Assembly (NCBI RefSeq): GCF_964340395.1
Contig: NC_135569.1
Coordinates: 12,513,019-12,577,018, forward strand
Length of the DNA stretch: 64,000 bases
Reading direction: 5' to 3'
Origin: Glandiceps talaboti
Taxonomy: Eukaryota > Hemichordata > Enteropneusta > Spengelidae
Below are positions 13,691 through 30,030 of the stretch, piece after piece (position 1 is the stretch's first letter; every line of letters starts with the position of its first letter). Under the pieces are notes generated by a model that saw only the letters and a program-made list of their open reading frames with translations, did no database searches and was not told the DNA's origin. A program made the position numbers and the translations under genes.

Positions 13691-15474
13691 ACAAAATGTA
13701 TCTCACTGACACCACTGATCATGAGAATGACCAAATCATCACATCAAACTTCTGAAAAGAAGCACACTAACTGAACCGTAATTTAAATTGCAAAATTCTG
13801 GCAGATAGACTACCTATGGACGATGTTACACGGTTGGCTATCTTTGCATGTGTAATAGTGTTGATATATAACATCATTTGTTGTCATCCAGTTACATTAC
13901 ATACATCTTTTTACAGCTATAACGATATTGCTACATCGTTCTCTGTATGACTGTGTTTTGTTTAGGCAAGGAGAGCACAAGTGGTTTTCTCTGAGATCTT
14001 AGCAAACCAATCGATTGCATATCGTGCCATAATACTAGCTATCTAGCAAACATTTTTCTTCAACCTTGTTATTTTCAAACAAGGATAATTTGATAAGGTA
14101 AACCTTTATTATTTGTACAATGTGATCAATCGTGAGAGTGTGTACAATTATCTTTTTTTCACGTGGACCATTTATTTGATTTGCGGCCTCTTACCCCAGA
14201 GACGTCATTTCAAGCTTGTGTAGCGAGTACCAAGGCAATATGTACATCAATTTCTCCTTTATAATATCACAGTATCAGAAAAAGGTCCTTCCGGCATAAG
14301 CATGAAAGATCTCACACAATAAAATAAAGCGATATTATTAGATTTTCAAGTGTATTGAAAAAATGTATTTCTACTCAACAATGGCCACGTGGTATGAATG
14401 TTCTTCCAAGGTCGGTACAGTGTAAGCAGCGTTTAAGTGGTTTACTTTGAAATAAGCCGCAATTCCGTCATTCAAAATTGGGGAAGGCAGTTCGACATTT
14501 TAGCATAGATAGAATATTATTAGAAATTGGTCCCAAATGAATTGGTTGCCTTATGGAAGACAACCAATGACGTTTACAGCGGCGAGCCTTGTGAACGTCT
14601 GGTAAGACTTAGAGGGATCGAACTTTCAAAACCACCATCATCAATGGTGCATTGTGCGATATATATTTTCGAAGGTTCTATCGTCACTGCAAATAATCCC
14701 AAAGCCCCTTGCATAACTCAGAGCGTGTTCAGAGAGCTACTGCATGTGTGTGATATGAAGTTAATGGCTGTGGTCCCTAATTCTAAGGATTCAAAGAAGA
14801 GTTTAATACATATTTTAAAATTAAAAGAAAAACTGGCAAGACTCTGCGCCATACTTTAAAAGTCAAAATACATCTCTATTGAGATTATCGATTCTTCACA
14901 TGCATTTTGATTTTATTGCGAATTCTGTCAAATGCCGGTAAGTACGATTTAGTCGAAGTGGTTATGAAACATCGTCGGCCGTGTTCATACGTGGAATCGA
15001 ATACGAACCATTAAACTTTCAACAAAAGGCTTCCGGGCACGATGGATGTGTTGATGAAGCTAGCACTGTACACAGGTTAATACGGTATTAGATACTACAG
15101 GTGGGTGAAGCAAATGTTTATCGTTTATGCACAATTCATTTGAAAGGTTATCGAGATATCACATGAGTATACACCTTCGTGTGTATACATGACAAAAGCT
15201 ACACACAATCTTTCAAATGTATTTCTCAGGAACATGGCGTCAGATCTCAGACGGATCTCACATTGTATACCTTGACCCGGGGCGTATAATACATTACGTT
15301 GTATAGTGTTTACACTTTCTTTTGCTCAGATCGTGCTTAGGTATAAATCTGCCTTAATATTTTACTCTGTCAACGTGTGTTTGTTTGACAGTGTATTCCT
15401 CATATCTTTCCTATTGAGTTTCCATTTCTATATAATTTTTCTCTGCCTGTTGGTCTCTGTCGCAATGTTTGTCA

Positions 15475-15535
15475 CTATTAGTCTCTCTCTTTGTCTCTCG
15501 TTGCCTCTGTCTCTCTGTCTCTGTCTCTCTTTCTC

Positions 15536-15582
<47 letters not shown>
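15475..15582. repeat. CTGT/CT microsatellite
   Basis: Mixed CTGT and CTCT units that become a pure (CT)n run at the right end. Confidence 0.95.
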
Positions 15583-15583
<1 letters not shown>

Positions 15584-15860
15584 GGATATTTCGCGGCTCG
15601 GAACAATAAATAAAGTATAGCAATGATATTCCCATATATTTTCTGGGCGAGTAAAAATGCAATGTAGATACATATTTTATCATCAATAACTTCATTTAGA
15701 AGAGGAAGAAACATATTATTTAACGATTACCATATAGACGAAAGATTAACTTTCATTTGCATATTCAATATCTATTGTGTGCAAGCAAGGTGAAGTCGGG
15801 TTGACTTTGCTGTGCCATTGGTTAATAAATGCGTGTCGGAAGGCACTGTATTGTTTGCAC

Positions 15861-15875
15861 GTTGCCAAGAGCAAC
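15861..15875. promoter_or_regulatory. X-box-like palindrome
   Basis: GTTGCCAAGAGCAAC consists of two inverted half-sites (GTTGC and GCAAC), the arrangement bound by RFX factors. It extends by two more paired bases on each side (AC...GT). No gene start is adjacent, so function is uncertain. Confidence 0.35.
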
Positions 15876-16640
15876 GTTTCCATCGCGGCTCGTCATTAAT
15901 AACGCGTACGTATTCCGACACCTTTATTCGTTGCTACTTTATCAAACGAACTAATAACCAAGATTAATTAAAATTTCTGTCTACTTAAAAATAAGCAGTT
16001 TAATTTGACAGAAAATTACATGAATGGAATTTGACGGATCAATAAAGGCCTAACACAGAAAATTCCAGTAAAATCAAAGTCACTGTGTTCGGTAAAACCC
16101 TATGTGTTGAAATATGTTTGTCTGGCACTGAGCTTACGACCAGGGTGAAAATTATGATTATTATTTGCTGTACTATAAATAGTATTTCCACGCTCAGTTA
16201 ATTGTAATGCCAGTATTAATGTGACAAGTTTTAAATTCGTGACAAAAAGGTAGCGTACAAGCCATTTCATTAGGCATATTATGAAGCGTATTGCCCTTTC
16301 GATTTAGCTTTTGTGCAATTTACCCTGGATTCGATAACTGAAAGTTGACTGCGTTCACAGCGCAACAAGAGTATGGACGAGATACTTTGAATAGGGTGTC
16401 TTTTTATATTTCTTTCTAAATATTCCATGCAATACACTATATGCATGGCTTTGGGAGGACGACAGTGTACGAAGAAAAGGGGAATATTGTACAGAAAGCC
16501 CGGGAGATGCATCGAGAAATGACGGTGTTCAACAATAAAATGCCTACATGGGGTTAAGAAGTCCTGCTCTTTCAATTTTAATCAATTACTCATCTTTCTC
16601 AAACTTATGACATTGCATTTCAAATACAAATTCATACAAA

Positions 16641-16641
<1 letters not shown>

Positions 16642-16676
<35 letters not shown>
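16642..16676. repeat. (AT)n microsatellite
   Basis: Pure AT dinucleotide run of about 35 bases, downstream of the GPCR exon. Confidence 0.95.
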
Positions 16677-16678
<2 letters not shown>

Positions 16679-16847
16679 TCTTTTGAAAGATGATACAGTG
16701 TATTCTCGTGAATTAAAAATAAGGGTTTAACAGTACAGTTTGGTAAGGTTTGTCATCAAGACAAATGTAAAATGCATTTTTAAGTAACGTTCTTCCGTTT
16801 TTCAACAGACTTAGCCCCTACATTCGTAACAATAATATCATACTTAC

Positions 16848-17669
16848 GACGTAAGGAATGCCGTCAATGAGGTAGTCGAAGAAGACAAGACAGCAGACCA
16901 GAATACAATTTTGATGATTACAACGAATGTCCATCCTTCCTTCTAACGCTGGCGTTCTTTCTCCAGTTTCACTTTCTATAACAATGGAGGGAATTCGGTT
17001 GTTGCGTCGATGTCGTCTTGCGGCCCTTTGTGAAGACAAGTACATTCCGACAACACAGGCAATGATACAGGTTGAACCCACAGCCTGTGTTAGCATGAGA
17101 AGTATTTCCATGGAGACCGCATAACCAAGACCCATGTTTGACAGTAATATGTGACACTGACCCGTCTGCTGAACGTCGGCGTTCGTCGTGTCTTCCCAGC
17201 CAAGGATTGGCATAAACCCGGCTAAGGTACTTAATAGCCATATAAAAACAACTGTTTTACTGCTCCGGTGTGCTGCAAAATGTACTCGGTAGGTAGATGG
17301 CCATTTCAGAAACCATACACGATCTAATGCAAGAAAGGCTTGGTGTAGAGCCACAACAACTCGAAACGTTAGCATACTCCACAGAAGGAACTGACAAGTT
17401 GTCGTATTCCACTTAGACTCGGCCACGGTAATAATTGATAATATTGACATAGGCATCGCAAGGTTGAAAAACTCCGTTAATATCAATGAAAATATCAACA
17501 TATCACCGCTCTTCCATTTCTCCGTGTATTCCGCCACTACGTGCATACATATCATATTATGTATAAGACTAAACGCCACGACCGCCGTCCACGCCACAGC
17601 ATTGCCGTATTCCATCGAATACGTCTCCTCGCCAGCTGTGTCATTCATTTCAGCTGATGTAGGCAACAT
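16848..17669 (-). CDS. Rhodopsin-family (class A) GPCR, first coding exon (TM1-TM6)
   Basis: This exon encodes 274 residues of a seven-helix receptor at the plasma membrane, from an ATG at 17669 to a consensus donor (GTAAGT) directly after residue 274, phase 0. The N-terminus has an N-glycosylation sequon (NDT) about residue 9 and no signal peptide. Helices follow in order. TM2 carries Glu where most class A receptors have Asp (LILTEFFN). TM3 begins at a Cys that would pair with the ECL2 Cys (GQCH). The DRY region reads ALDRVWFLKWP. ICL3 is basic (RAARRHRRNNR), and TM6 has a Pro in DGIPYV. Prostanoid-receptor genes have an intron at the end of TM6, as here, but the classic prostanoid ECL2 signature is not evident. 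I therefore call it class A, possibly prostanoid-like. The exon carrying TM7 and the tail was not located. The first Met after an upstream in-frame stop was taken as start. Confidence 0.8.
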
Positions 17670-19352
17670 TAGGAAGAAAAGTAATGAATCGATCCAGTTA
17701 AAGCACTCGTGCTGCGAATATGGCGGTAGCGCTGTGAACTGTTCAATTTGATATTACGCTCCATAATTCTGGAAACACCGAAGTCTTCCTTACTCGGAGA
17801 CGGGGTATTGTGACTCGCGGAGAATAATAACATAGTAATTAAGCGCAGCTTCTGGATATCGAAAGTACTTCCTGTGAAGCACACGTCATGGGGTCATGTG
17901 ATCACGTCTCCAAGCAAGACGACTACAAAAGATACAACGACGAGTTGGTTTCGCTCCAAATTTTATTACACGAAAAGAAATCCTGAGTTTTCAGTTGGTA
18001 TCGACGTCGTTAGCACGTAAAAGACGCTGCGTTTGTTCTTGTATGAATTAAAGTGTTCTTGATGTATACCATCCTCTTTGCACGTGGTCTGGTGGTGTAA
18101 AAGATTGTTCCCGGAGTGACGTACTGAAAAACAAAATTATTAAAACGTACGTCACAAACTTGAAAGTGCAAGGTTGGGACAAAAATAATACATTTCATGT
18201 TTAACATACGTGATTATTACTATGCTGTCTTGTTTAGCCATTTAAGGTAGCCATATGGATAGGAAATAGGTCTATTTGGACAACTTTACCATGTTTGAAA
18301 AAATGACCAAGTTTGCGTTTTTAAGTAAATAACTTATTGTACTATGGGAAGTGATTTGTAAACAAAGTGGGGACACACACAAATTACTATGTCACATTCA
18401 GTTTGTGAATGCGTCTGTCATTTTCCTTATATACAGAAACATCATTATGCATAAATAGTTTGATAATTTGAATTGCATTTTACTTGTGATTGGAAATCTT
18501 GTGCTTACCCAGTTTTATTTAAAAATCTCTTCCTGTACATGCAGACGTTTTGGACATTCTTTTGAATTCCCTGAGTTGCGAACACGGAATTGTTTATGTT
18601 ATTTCACATTGTTTATTCAAATAGGAACACAAAGTATGTAGTTTTTTTTAATAATTTAAGAAAAATGAAATTAAATAAAATCTTATATCTCATCCAGATG
18701 GTTACGTTAACACAGTCGTGTTTAGTGCTACAGTTGTCGGTGTGACATCAACGAATAAGCTCTTCTGATGCTGACAAATCCCAGACTTATTGTAACATCC
18801 GTTCTGATCATGACAAGTATCTTCGCGCCTTTTTTCAAACGTTTATCGTTTTGCTTTGTATATTAATAGTTTATCATTTTACATCTCAATTAATGTTAAG
18901 TGCATAGAAAAACAATATTTCAAATCAATATTTTCGTTCACAAATGATGATTTCCCCCGAAAAAGTAAACTAAATGTAGTCTCTAATTTCTTCAGAAGTA
19001 GTTGTGAGTACAAAGACATCTTGAATTTTTTTACTACTTTTGAAGTTGAACGGGGCTTTTCAAGAAGTATATAGTTTTAATTTACATTAACAACCAAAAT
19101 AGATTAAAGGGACATGAGCCAAATAAAATGTTCTTATCCACATTTAATACTTACATAAAACACATGAATATAATATTCATTGTAATTTGCGCATTGATAT
19201 GAGTATAATATGTCGACATATCCTTGACAGATTTTACTATGATCATGACGTCAAATCTGGGTGTTTCTTGATGCACCAAAAAATACGTCGTTGAATTATT
19301 CAGTTTGCTATATTGTTATCGTATATATTTCAGTGATAGCTAGAGATGTTTC
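17670..19352. other. GPCR 5' flank and gene-free DNA
   Basis: This region lies upstream of the GPCR exon. I see no clear TATA box or further exon. At 18242-18266 it contains one isolated terminus (TTTAAGGTAGCCATATGG) of the foldback family described at 43841-44188. Confidence 0.5.
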
Positions 19353-19655
19353 AGTAAGTACCATGCACGAGCCAAGTTGAATAAAAAATATGGAATATAT
19401 ACACATGTCATGACAACACATATCTACGTCACTTTTTCTGTTCAAATATGAGTCATAACATTCAAAATTGTCATTACTTTCCCTGATTTTTCTTTGATAT
19501 TATTGGCGCTATTATTATTATGCTATTCTTCAATATATTTCTTCTCGCACAAAATTATTTGTAACCTAAGGGTTGTCAACGCGTAGTGACAAAGGCCTCA
19601 TGGGTCACTCGTATTTCCCTTGGCTGAACGAAGAAAAATATTGGGAATAATATTT
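19353..19655 (+). repeat. Dispersed repeat family R2, copy 1
   Basis: A block of about 300 bases that recurs inverted at 25,130-25,455 and direct at 52,930-53,216. Shared landmarks are GAGCCAAGTTG near the left end, ATGAGTCA.AACATTCA in the middle, GTCAC upstream of the right end and CCTTGGCTGAA.GAAGAAAAAT at the right end. It is non-coding, and its class is not established. Confidence 0.65.
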
Positions 19656-20390
19656 ATAAATTTTTCATTTGAAATAAAAATATCAGAAATTTTTTTTACA
19701 CCTCGCCCAAATGTACATCTCACCTCATCAAAATGTACATCTTTGCCATATCAGTTTGTTGTGTAGATTTGGGATCGTCTACGTAACTATACAGTTTTTT
19801 TTTAAAAAATTACCTTCACTTGGTTGACACTGTTTAAAAACCGCAGGAATGGGAGTATAATACACCGTTCTCGTGATAGACCTAAATACAGGGACAAGAG
19901 TTACTGTGAATAATCTGACACATTGAATATTGGATATGGATACAGAACAAAACATAATAACAGCCAAATGTTTAAGGTTAATGCATTGCATATTATTACT
20001 TCCACTGTTTTGTGATAACTATACCCTCTAGTGAGTAACAACCAATGCATTTATCGGAAGCTCACGATGAAAGATGATATGTGTAAGCCCAGAAGAAATC
20101 TCCTAGTATACGGGCATTAGAAGTTAGCATTTACAAGAAGTGAAACCATTAGCATGTCTGCTGACTACATTGCGATATTATAATGTACCTGCCTACAGCT
20201 ATTCCTGTCCAGTATTACGGTCTGCTAAGCCGATTTCATACTAAATGTTAAATGACGCAACCACTGCAAATGAAAGAAAAGTCACGACAGATTGCATCTT
20301 TTGAGGTGCCTAGACCAAAAGGATCTGAAGGGGTTGATTTATCCAGCCTCCATATTTAGTATGTTTATTGCATGTGCGTGTGTCTTCTAT

Positions 20391-20422
<32 letters not shown>

Positions 20423-20940
20423 TAGCTTCGGTGTATGATTGCTTGATAAGGTGTGTTTTCTTGTAACAGGGGAGACAGTCATAAATTGACCGACACGACA
20501 CGACACGACACAAAAGACCGGGAGCTTGTTTGCACGATAACATGTGTTTTCTTGTAACAGTTGGAGAATACAGCCGCAAATTTGATCAGCACGACACACA
20601 ATAAAATCAGAGTCGAAACTAATTGTGATTCCTTCTATTTCTTCCTTTCATTATAACTCCTGGTGAATACAAAGAGTGGACAGGCTAAACCAAGTTCTGT
20701 GTTCAAGTTTCTGCATTGTATGTTCTATCATAGGGGCAGCAAAAACAATAGTTGAGAATCTGCAGTTTTCTTTATACTTTTCTAGTTTTACTTCTTTTTT
20801 TCTATTTTACTCGATAAAGACGAAACTACAAAAGACTAGAAGTGTGTTTTATTTCCACTTCTTCATCTCTTATCTTTATCTGTTATCGGCTAATTCACTA
20901 AGTGTGCATTTAGGGTGTTAATGGTCTTGGGCGATGACCG
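19656..20940. other. Gene-free stretch
   Basis: No exon is supported. It has a (GT)n tract at 20395-20421 and a short (ACACG)n array near 20496-20511. Confidence 0.55.
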
Positions 20941-20955
20941 ATTTATTGATTTCGG

Positions 20956-21218
20956 GGGGGGGGGGGGGTATGGCAGCAAATTTATTTCCCATCACTGTGA
21001 CAGCAATTTTATTTCTCTTGTCAGTCCAGCATCAAATTATTTTCTTCATATGCAGAAGCAATGCAAATTCTTTTTTCTTGGTTACCAATTTTGTAGCACA
21101 CCGCAACAATTTTTTTTACTTCTGTCTGTTGGAACGATTTTTTTTCTCACGCTGAGATCAATTTTTTTTCTCCTTCACATGCCGACAATGTTTTTTGCCC
21201 AAATCCCCCCCCCCCACA
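20956..21218 (+). repeat. T-rich degenerate minisatellite bounded by poly-G and poly-C
   Basis: The block starts with a run of about 14 G and ends with a run of about 13 C. Between them lie about seven degenerate units of 30-37 bases, each with a core like CAATTTTTTTTCTC separated by GC-richer spacers. It accounts for the 190-residue frame at 20915-21487, which I do not regard as a gene. Confidence 0.75.
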
Positions 21219-24200
21219 GAAAGCAAGTGGTTCTCACCTTATTGCCATTTGAATTTCCACGCCAACTTGATATCATTGGAATGAAAGTATGGTATTTAAT
21301 CTATGAACGCTTCACAAAAACAGTAATACCTCTGTCGTATTATTGTAATATGCACATGTACATTTTGTACGTGCATGGATCTATCCTCTCCAAGATCTAT
21401 GGTATGTGTCATTGCGTTTATTTGTACCTTTTAAAATATCCAGTAATGAACGCCATGATCGTAACGGATATGACGTCGCGCATTTGAAACAGAGGCTCAT
21501 CGCGCAGTCGCAGAACTCGCTTCTTTACATGTCATGCCTTGCTGCGACCATGCATTAGCTTAGTCTTTAGATTTACAAATTTCCGTACTCCATCGAACAT
21601 AATATTGTGTACTGCAATTTCAAGATTTCTCTCGTCGTGACGGGTTCATTAGTCATGATTGACAACAAGCAAACAGTGTTGTGGTCACCCTCACTTCAAA
21701 ATCATGCATTAATGAGTTGCAATGTTCAGATCAAGAAAAACACACCAAACCAGAAAAAAAACAAGACGAGAGCCTTAATAAGTGTATTAAATATGTAGGG
21801 TAATAGAAAATCGGGAAATGAAAAAATAACAATCGACAGAAGTTAAGTCTACTTATTTTAATACTGAACAATATTGAAATGCAATTGATATTGTTTACTT
21901 AGTCAGGTAAGATTACAAAGCTGTATTAATATGAGACGATGAATAGAATTCAATTCTGAATGGTTTGGGATGGTTCCGTGCTCATAAGCCTACGCCATTC
22001 TCTTCAACAGCTTCTCTTTGTTCGACATTCTTTTACTTGATTGGATCATACTGGCTTAAACATTTCACCTTGGCTGAGGGGGCCAAATGTGTGCTATATT
22101 TTCAAGGTAAAGCAATTGAGCGCAAACACAAAATATAATGCAGATATTATTTCCCGTCTGTTACATGGAATAAGAGTATCAGGAATAAAGATGAATTAGG
22201 TCATGTTGTGTAGTGTAGATATGACTCGCATAGACCAAAGGTCTTATTATATGAGATAAACAATATCTTAATATGATGGCTGAGTATATTATATAGGTCT
22301 GCCATTGAAGCAATAATAGGAAAATATGCTGAAAGTGTATGTACACAGACACAATTTGAAGCATAAGACAATGTGAGTTTGACGTGACAGTTTCAGGGAA
22401 TTCGACACGCTGTAAATTGCTGGGTTCAGTGAATACATTATTGCACCCTTCTAAGGCCTGTCTCAGATATATTGATCATATTCAGACGCTATGCCAGATC
22501 GAAGATATAGTGTACTGTTACAAAGTAGCATTTTCGATCTATGCATGGGGGATGGCAGTGTAGGGAGAGGCCGACATGAACTTAATTACCTTAGCAAAAT
22601 TCGCAACCCTAGCTAACAGGTGACAGATATTCACTATCGAAAATTCAAGTCAACATCCTATGCTTTCAGAATATTACTGTATAATTTATTAGTAACGGAA
22701 AAATGATGTATTCTAAACTGTAGCACCGTCCTTCTTTTCAATTTCAGCCTCGAACCGACATGATGGCCATTATGTGTAATATTTATTTTTAATTAAATCG
22801 ATAACATTTTGCATAACTGCTAAATGAAATAACACCGTGAGCACGTGTCCATAGTTCTGAGATGGAAATGGCTTACATGTCCTCGAGCTTCTATCTACAA
22901 TGTAACTATCAGCTGTCACTTTCAACAACACTACACTACACATTGTGACGTTTTGAGTCTGTTTTCCCTCGAGTTATAAAGAAACACAATCAAAGTTTCT
23001 GAAACGACTGAAGTATTCCTGTGATTACAGTCACTGATGATTACAACAAAAGTGTTGTAGAAGCTATTATAAACAAACTCCTGTTGAATTAAAGAAAATC
23101 TTTCAGGTACCATTACCAGTGGATTTCCACAGTATATGAATAGATAAATACAATTTGATGCAGAATTCATAGCAGTCAGTGAGGAAAATATTGTGCAAAT
23201 TCAAACTGAAACAAATCAAATGAGGCCATTGTCATCTGTATCGTCTGTTAGAGCATTCTATAGCACACTCCGATGATTGACACTTTTGGCGCAGACGATA
23301 AGATGTAGTCACTTCAATTTCTTAGATGTGTTGAAAACGTTCTGCGTCATTTCAGGCAATTGAATGCCGGGAAATTAGAAAGTGGGAAAGTGAATTGAAA
23401 TTTTAGAAATGCGCTGCGAAACGCTCCTTTCTTATGAGAGATCTTATTTGGAGACAATAAAATGAAAGGGAAGCCCATCAGAATGCAAATGAAGCTATAA
23501 TACGGGGTGTAATTCCATTTGATAGAGAGCCACTCTTTCTGAATTACTGAGAGTGTTGTTGAAAATATGTACGCTTTGTAAGGTGCCTGCTTGCTCTCAC
23601 TACCGTCTTCAAATTGGCTCTGGCGGTTCAATAAAAGTTCAAAACCTTCAGTTTATTTTTCCATGCTTAGAAAAGAGCGTGATCCGCTTATACAAAATGT
23701 TACAAATGTGTTCTTAAAAGGCTCAATTATATACTCATATTTTCGTTCTTTTAAAACTGCTCTATAAATTAGAGAGGAGAAAATGGTTTTCAAAACATAT
23801 TCGTGCATTGCAGCTTGTAACATTTGCCATTATGTTGCGATAACGACGAGATTGCGGATAACATTCTAAGTAGAGTTATCGACACGAAAAGATGTTTATA
23901 CTCTTTCAAAAACTTCCCCTTCTGAGGGTAAGACTCTGGCATTTCATACGATGTGAATGTCTGTTATACCACTTCAGCAAAACCGGAAAATGAGGTAAAT
24001 TTAGTGAACGGACCGGGTTATTCTTACCCCAATCTCCACGTGTTTGCAGATGCATCTTGCAGAACTTGAAAGCAATCTTTACGTAGGAAAGTTTAGATCC
24101 TTTGTTATATCATTTTAAGAGATATTTTTGATGGATTGTTGCTAACTACGTATTGTAATGAGTCTTTTTGTTTTTTGAGCAATTTTATGTGTATGAAAAT

Positions 24201-25129
24201 ACTGGAAATAACTTATTATTTATCATCGTTATTATTAAGTCGTCAAAATGAATGAAAGTAGAGCAGTGAAGTTAAAAACTGTAACAGTACGATAGTGTTT
24301 TGATATATTAAAAAATATGTGGGTATGGTACATGGTAGTAGCAAGGGCCAAGGCTTTCAAATATAAAATGAGCAACTGGTACTCTATATTAAATATAACA
24401 TCGCCTTCAAGCTTTCTACACCTTACAATATGCATGTGCAAGCTTAAGTACTCTGTTAAGTTGGTAGTGAAAATAAAAAAGTAAGTTGTTGAAATGACGT
24501 AATGTTGTTTTGTTTTGTTTGAGTTCATAAACACCAAACATTACGTCCAAAGACAACACAATTGGCAATCCACTGCACTCGAAAGCGTTAATTCCAACCA
24601 CAGACTGGCTGTCACCAAGTAAGATTCCTTTATAATAAATACAAATTTTAGCTTTGCGTTTAGTCGAGTATCTGCTTTCTTTGACACCATGGATACATGA
24701 GATTAATCCAAGCTATTTCAATCCGGGTAATTACGGCACAAAAACGTCACAACGTCTGGAGATTATCGAAAACTGGACGCCAGTCGTCTGGGCAGTAAGA
24801 TTTTAACTACTGTCCTTCCGGGCAATCATTTATTGTATCGCCTGTCTTCCGTTAGGTATATGTTACACATGTGTAACTGTAAACCAGTGAAAGACAATTT
24901 ATCGTTGGATTTGTTCACCAAGATAGCCATTTGCGTCGGATATTGGTTAAGCTAAGAAAAATAACCGAACGACTGAACATGCACACTAATCTGAGCTACA
25001 GTGTGGAGTCTGGACAGGAGGCTTATTCGTTATTTCATTTACGACATGGAGATAGGAATATACTCCCAAATTAATTATTGTGATGAGTTGATGTCTTTGA
25101 TGGCACAGTATTGGATGACTACTACTCAA
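21219..25129. other. Gene-free stretch
   Basis: AT-rich DNA without recognisable exons, RNA genes or tandem arrays. The open frames here (up to about 100 residues) show no family resemblance. Confidence 0.55.
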
Positions 25130-25455
25130 TATGTTTTCTTCGTTCAGCCAACGAAAATCCGAGTGACCTAAGAGGCCTTGTCACTACTAGTCGCGAGATG
25201 AATAGGCTACGTTGGGTCACGAGTATTTCCCAGCTTAATGAAGACAAATATTGGCGAATAATATAATTATACCTTCCCAAGCATAATTTATGAAATTTGG
25301 GTAAATATTTTAATGGCTATTGGGAACGTTTTGATTCGTATTTCAGTATCTCAGAAACAGTGACGTAGACACGGGTTGTAGTGATGTAGAATGTCCAGAG
25401 TATATAATCCGTATTTCTGTTCAATACAATAACTTGACTTGTGCATGGAATTTAA
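25130..25455 (-). repeat. Dispersed repeat family R2, copy 2 (inverted)
   Basis: Reverse-complement homologue of 19,353-19,655. Its left end (TTCTTCGTTCAGCCAACG) is the complement of the other copy's right end. Its right end (TGACTTGTGCATGGAA) is the complement of the other copy's left end. Its left portion additionally reads as two inverted arms around a GTCAC-containing centre (25137-25250). Confidence 0.65.
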
Positions 25456-28562
<3,107 letters not shown>

Positions 28563-28598
28563 AATATTGTCTAAGTATGTGGTTGTCACTTAATACAA

Positions 28599-28632
28599 GC
28601 ATTAATCCTCATGCATATGGCTACTTTAACTG
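28599..28632 (-). mobile_element. Isolated terminus of the TTAA foldback family
   Basis: TTAATCCTCATGCATATGG followed by CTACTTTAA matches, over about 28 bases, the right end of the foldback element at 43841-44188. No partner arm is visible nearby, so it looks like a solo end or a heavily deleted copy. Confidence 0.55.
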
Positions 28633-29394
28633 AAAGGCTGTTTTGATCTATAATACCTTCACACTTGTATTAAATACCTTTAGAATAAGAACGGCTGTTT
28701 TGGGCCAAAACTGCAATCTTACGACTACTTTACAGCAACTCTTCGCGTCCTGTCCGTGTTTACTGCGCACGGTTCGTGCATATATAATCACACTATGTTT
28801 AATCTTTACTTAATGTCTAATGTAAATTTTTAACGAAGAGAGGATCATTAAACTGCCACTGTGACTGAATTCTGCATCAGTTGCTTTAGAGTTTATATGT
28901 GCAGAAGTGTTGCCAATTCTTTTATATAATGAGATTGTCTGTTGGTCAATTGATCTCTTTGAATAACTCCATAAATACAACTAAAATGTCAAATAATAAA
29001 AACAAAAGTTAACGTTAGAACTGCTAGATAAATTCGGCTAGATGAGACTAGAACGCATGCGCACGTTATTTATTGGACTCCAGTGATGGTAGGAATGTTT
29101 TTGAAATGTGCACATATTCATTAATCTTAATATTCTATTAAATTCATTGCTGTGTCCATTTCCCTTTTGCAGCTAGATTAATTTTCATGGTAGCTGCAGC
29201 ATTATAATATTGATGGTGGTTATGTTCCTTTTTGTTGCTGTAATTTCAGACAATTACAATCATATTTTAGTCAGGATCATTTCGAGTAACCTATTCAAGT
29301 ATAAGGTAAAAATAAATTGATGCCAATACATGCCTTCTGTTACATTTTAATTTTCTTCTGACATTGTTAGAACAGTTGATTGCACAGAGATTCC

Positions 29395-29605
29395 CTCAAC
29401 ATCTTATACGTATAATAAATTACATCATCAAATCGTCTATGAATTATATCTTCTAATACATGCGGTTTTAGTTTAGTCAACTGCAAGTGAGGGTGAAGGA
29501 TGCTTCATTAAGTAGAATATATACTGCGAGTACCTTTCAATATGCAGGAGAGTTATTGCCAAAAACGTATAAACTCAGCTTGCGTCCCTTTAAAGACATG
29601 GAATA
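29395..29605 (+). repeat. Dispersed repeat family R3, copy 1
   Basis: Direct homologue of about 40,790-40,990. Both contain ATAATAAA.TA, then AGTCAACTG.AAGTGA.GGT, then AGTAGAATA, AATATGCAGGA, AACTCAGCTTG.GTCC and TTTAA, in the same order and spacing. It is non-coding. Confidence 0.7.
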
Positions 29606-29999
29606 GTGGGAGTTTTATTATAATAAATGACTTAAGGTCGACAAAGGATTGCAGCATTGTAGATATATATACGATTTATTTTGACAAGACGATGAATCTT
29701 TTCAATCAATCTATCAAGGCCACAACAGAGAGTCGTTTTACTATCAGACTAGGCTTTTTTTTAAAAGCAGCTTAATAATGCAGTAATAATGCAAAGAGAC
29801 GGTAACTCGACTTGTCATTGTTTAATTGTGTATTTATCTCCAAAACCAGTACATGGATAAACAAACATGTATTTAATCTTTTTAAAGTATGCATTTGCAC
29901 AGTCAGTTCAGATCTGAATGCGTAATCAAGACATCGAAGAAAATCATAATTAACTCACAATTCCATATACCAGCGTACTTTATAGACGGATTTTTTTGT

Positions 30000-30030
<31 letters not shown>

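Larger units (their letters stand above)
12236..16641. other. Gene-free stretch
   Basis: No exon is supported. It contains a (GTAT)n tract at about 13612-13690, CTGT/CT repeats at 15475-15582 and an isolated X-box-like palindrome at 15861-15875. A 110-residue plus-strand frame at 14527-14859 is not repeat-driven, but I recognise nothing in it and see no splice or promoter context. The missing TM7 exon of the minus-strand GPCR could lie in this interval, but I did not find a recognisable TM7 motif. Confidence 0.5.

Noticed and set aside
14527-14859. 110-residue plus-strand frame
   Set aside because: No recognisable family, promoter or splice context, and its length is within chance for this much DNA.
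20915-21487. 190-residue plus-strand frame
   Set aside because: It runs through the G-run, T-rich minisatellite and C-run. The Phe-rich content is a by-product of the repeat.
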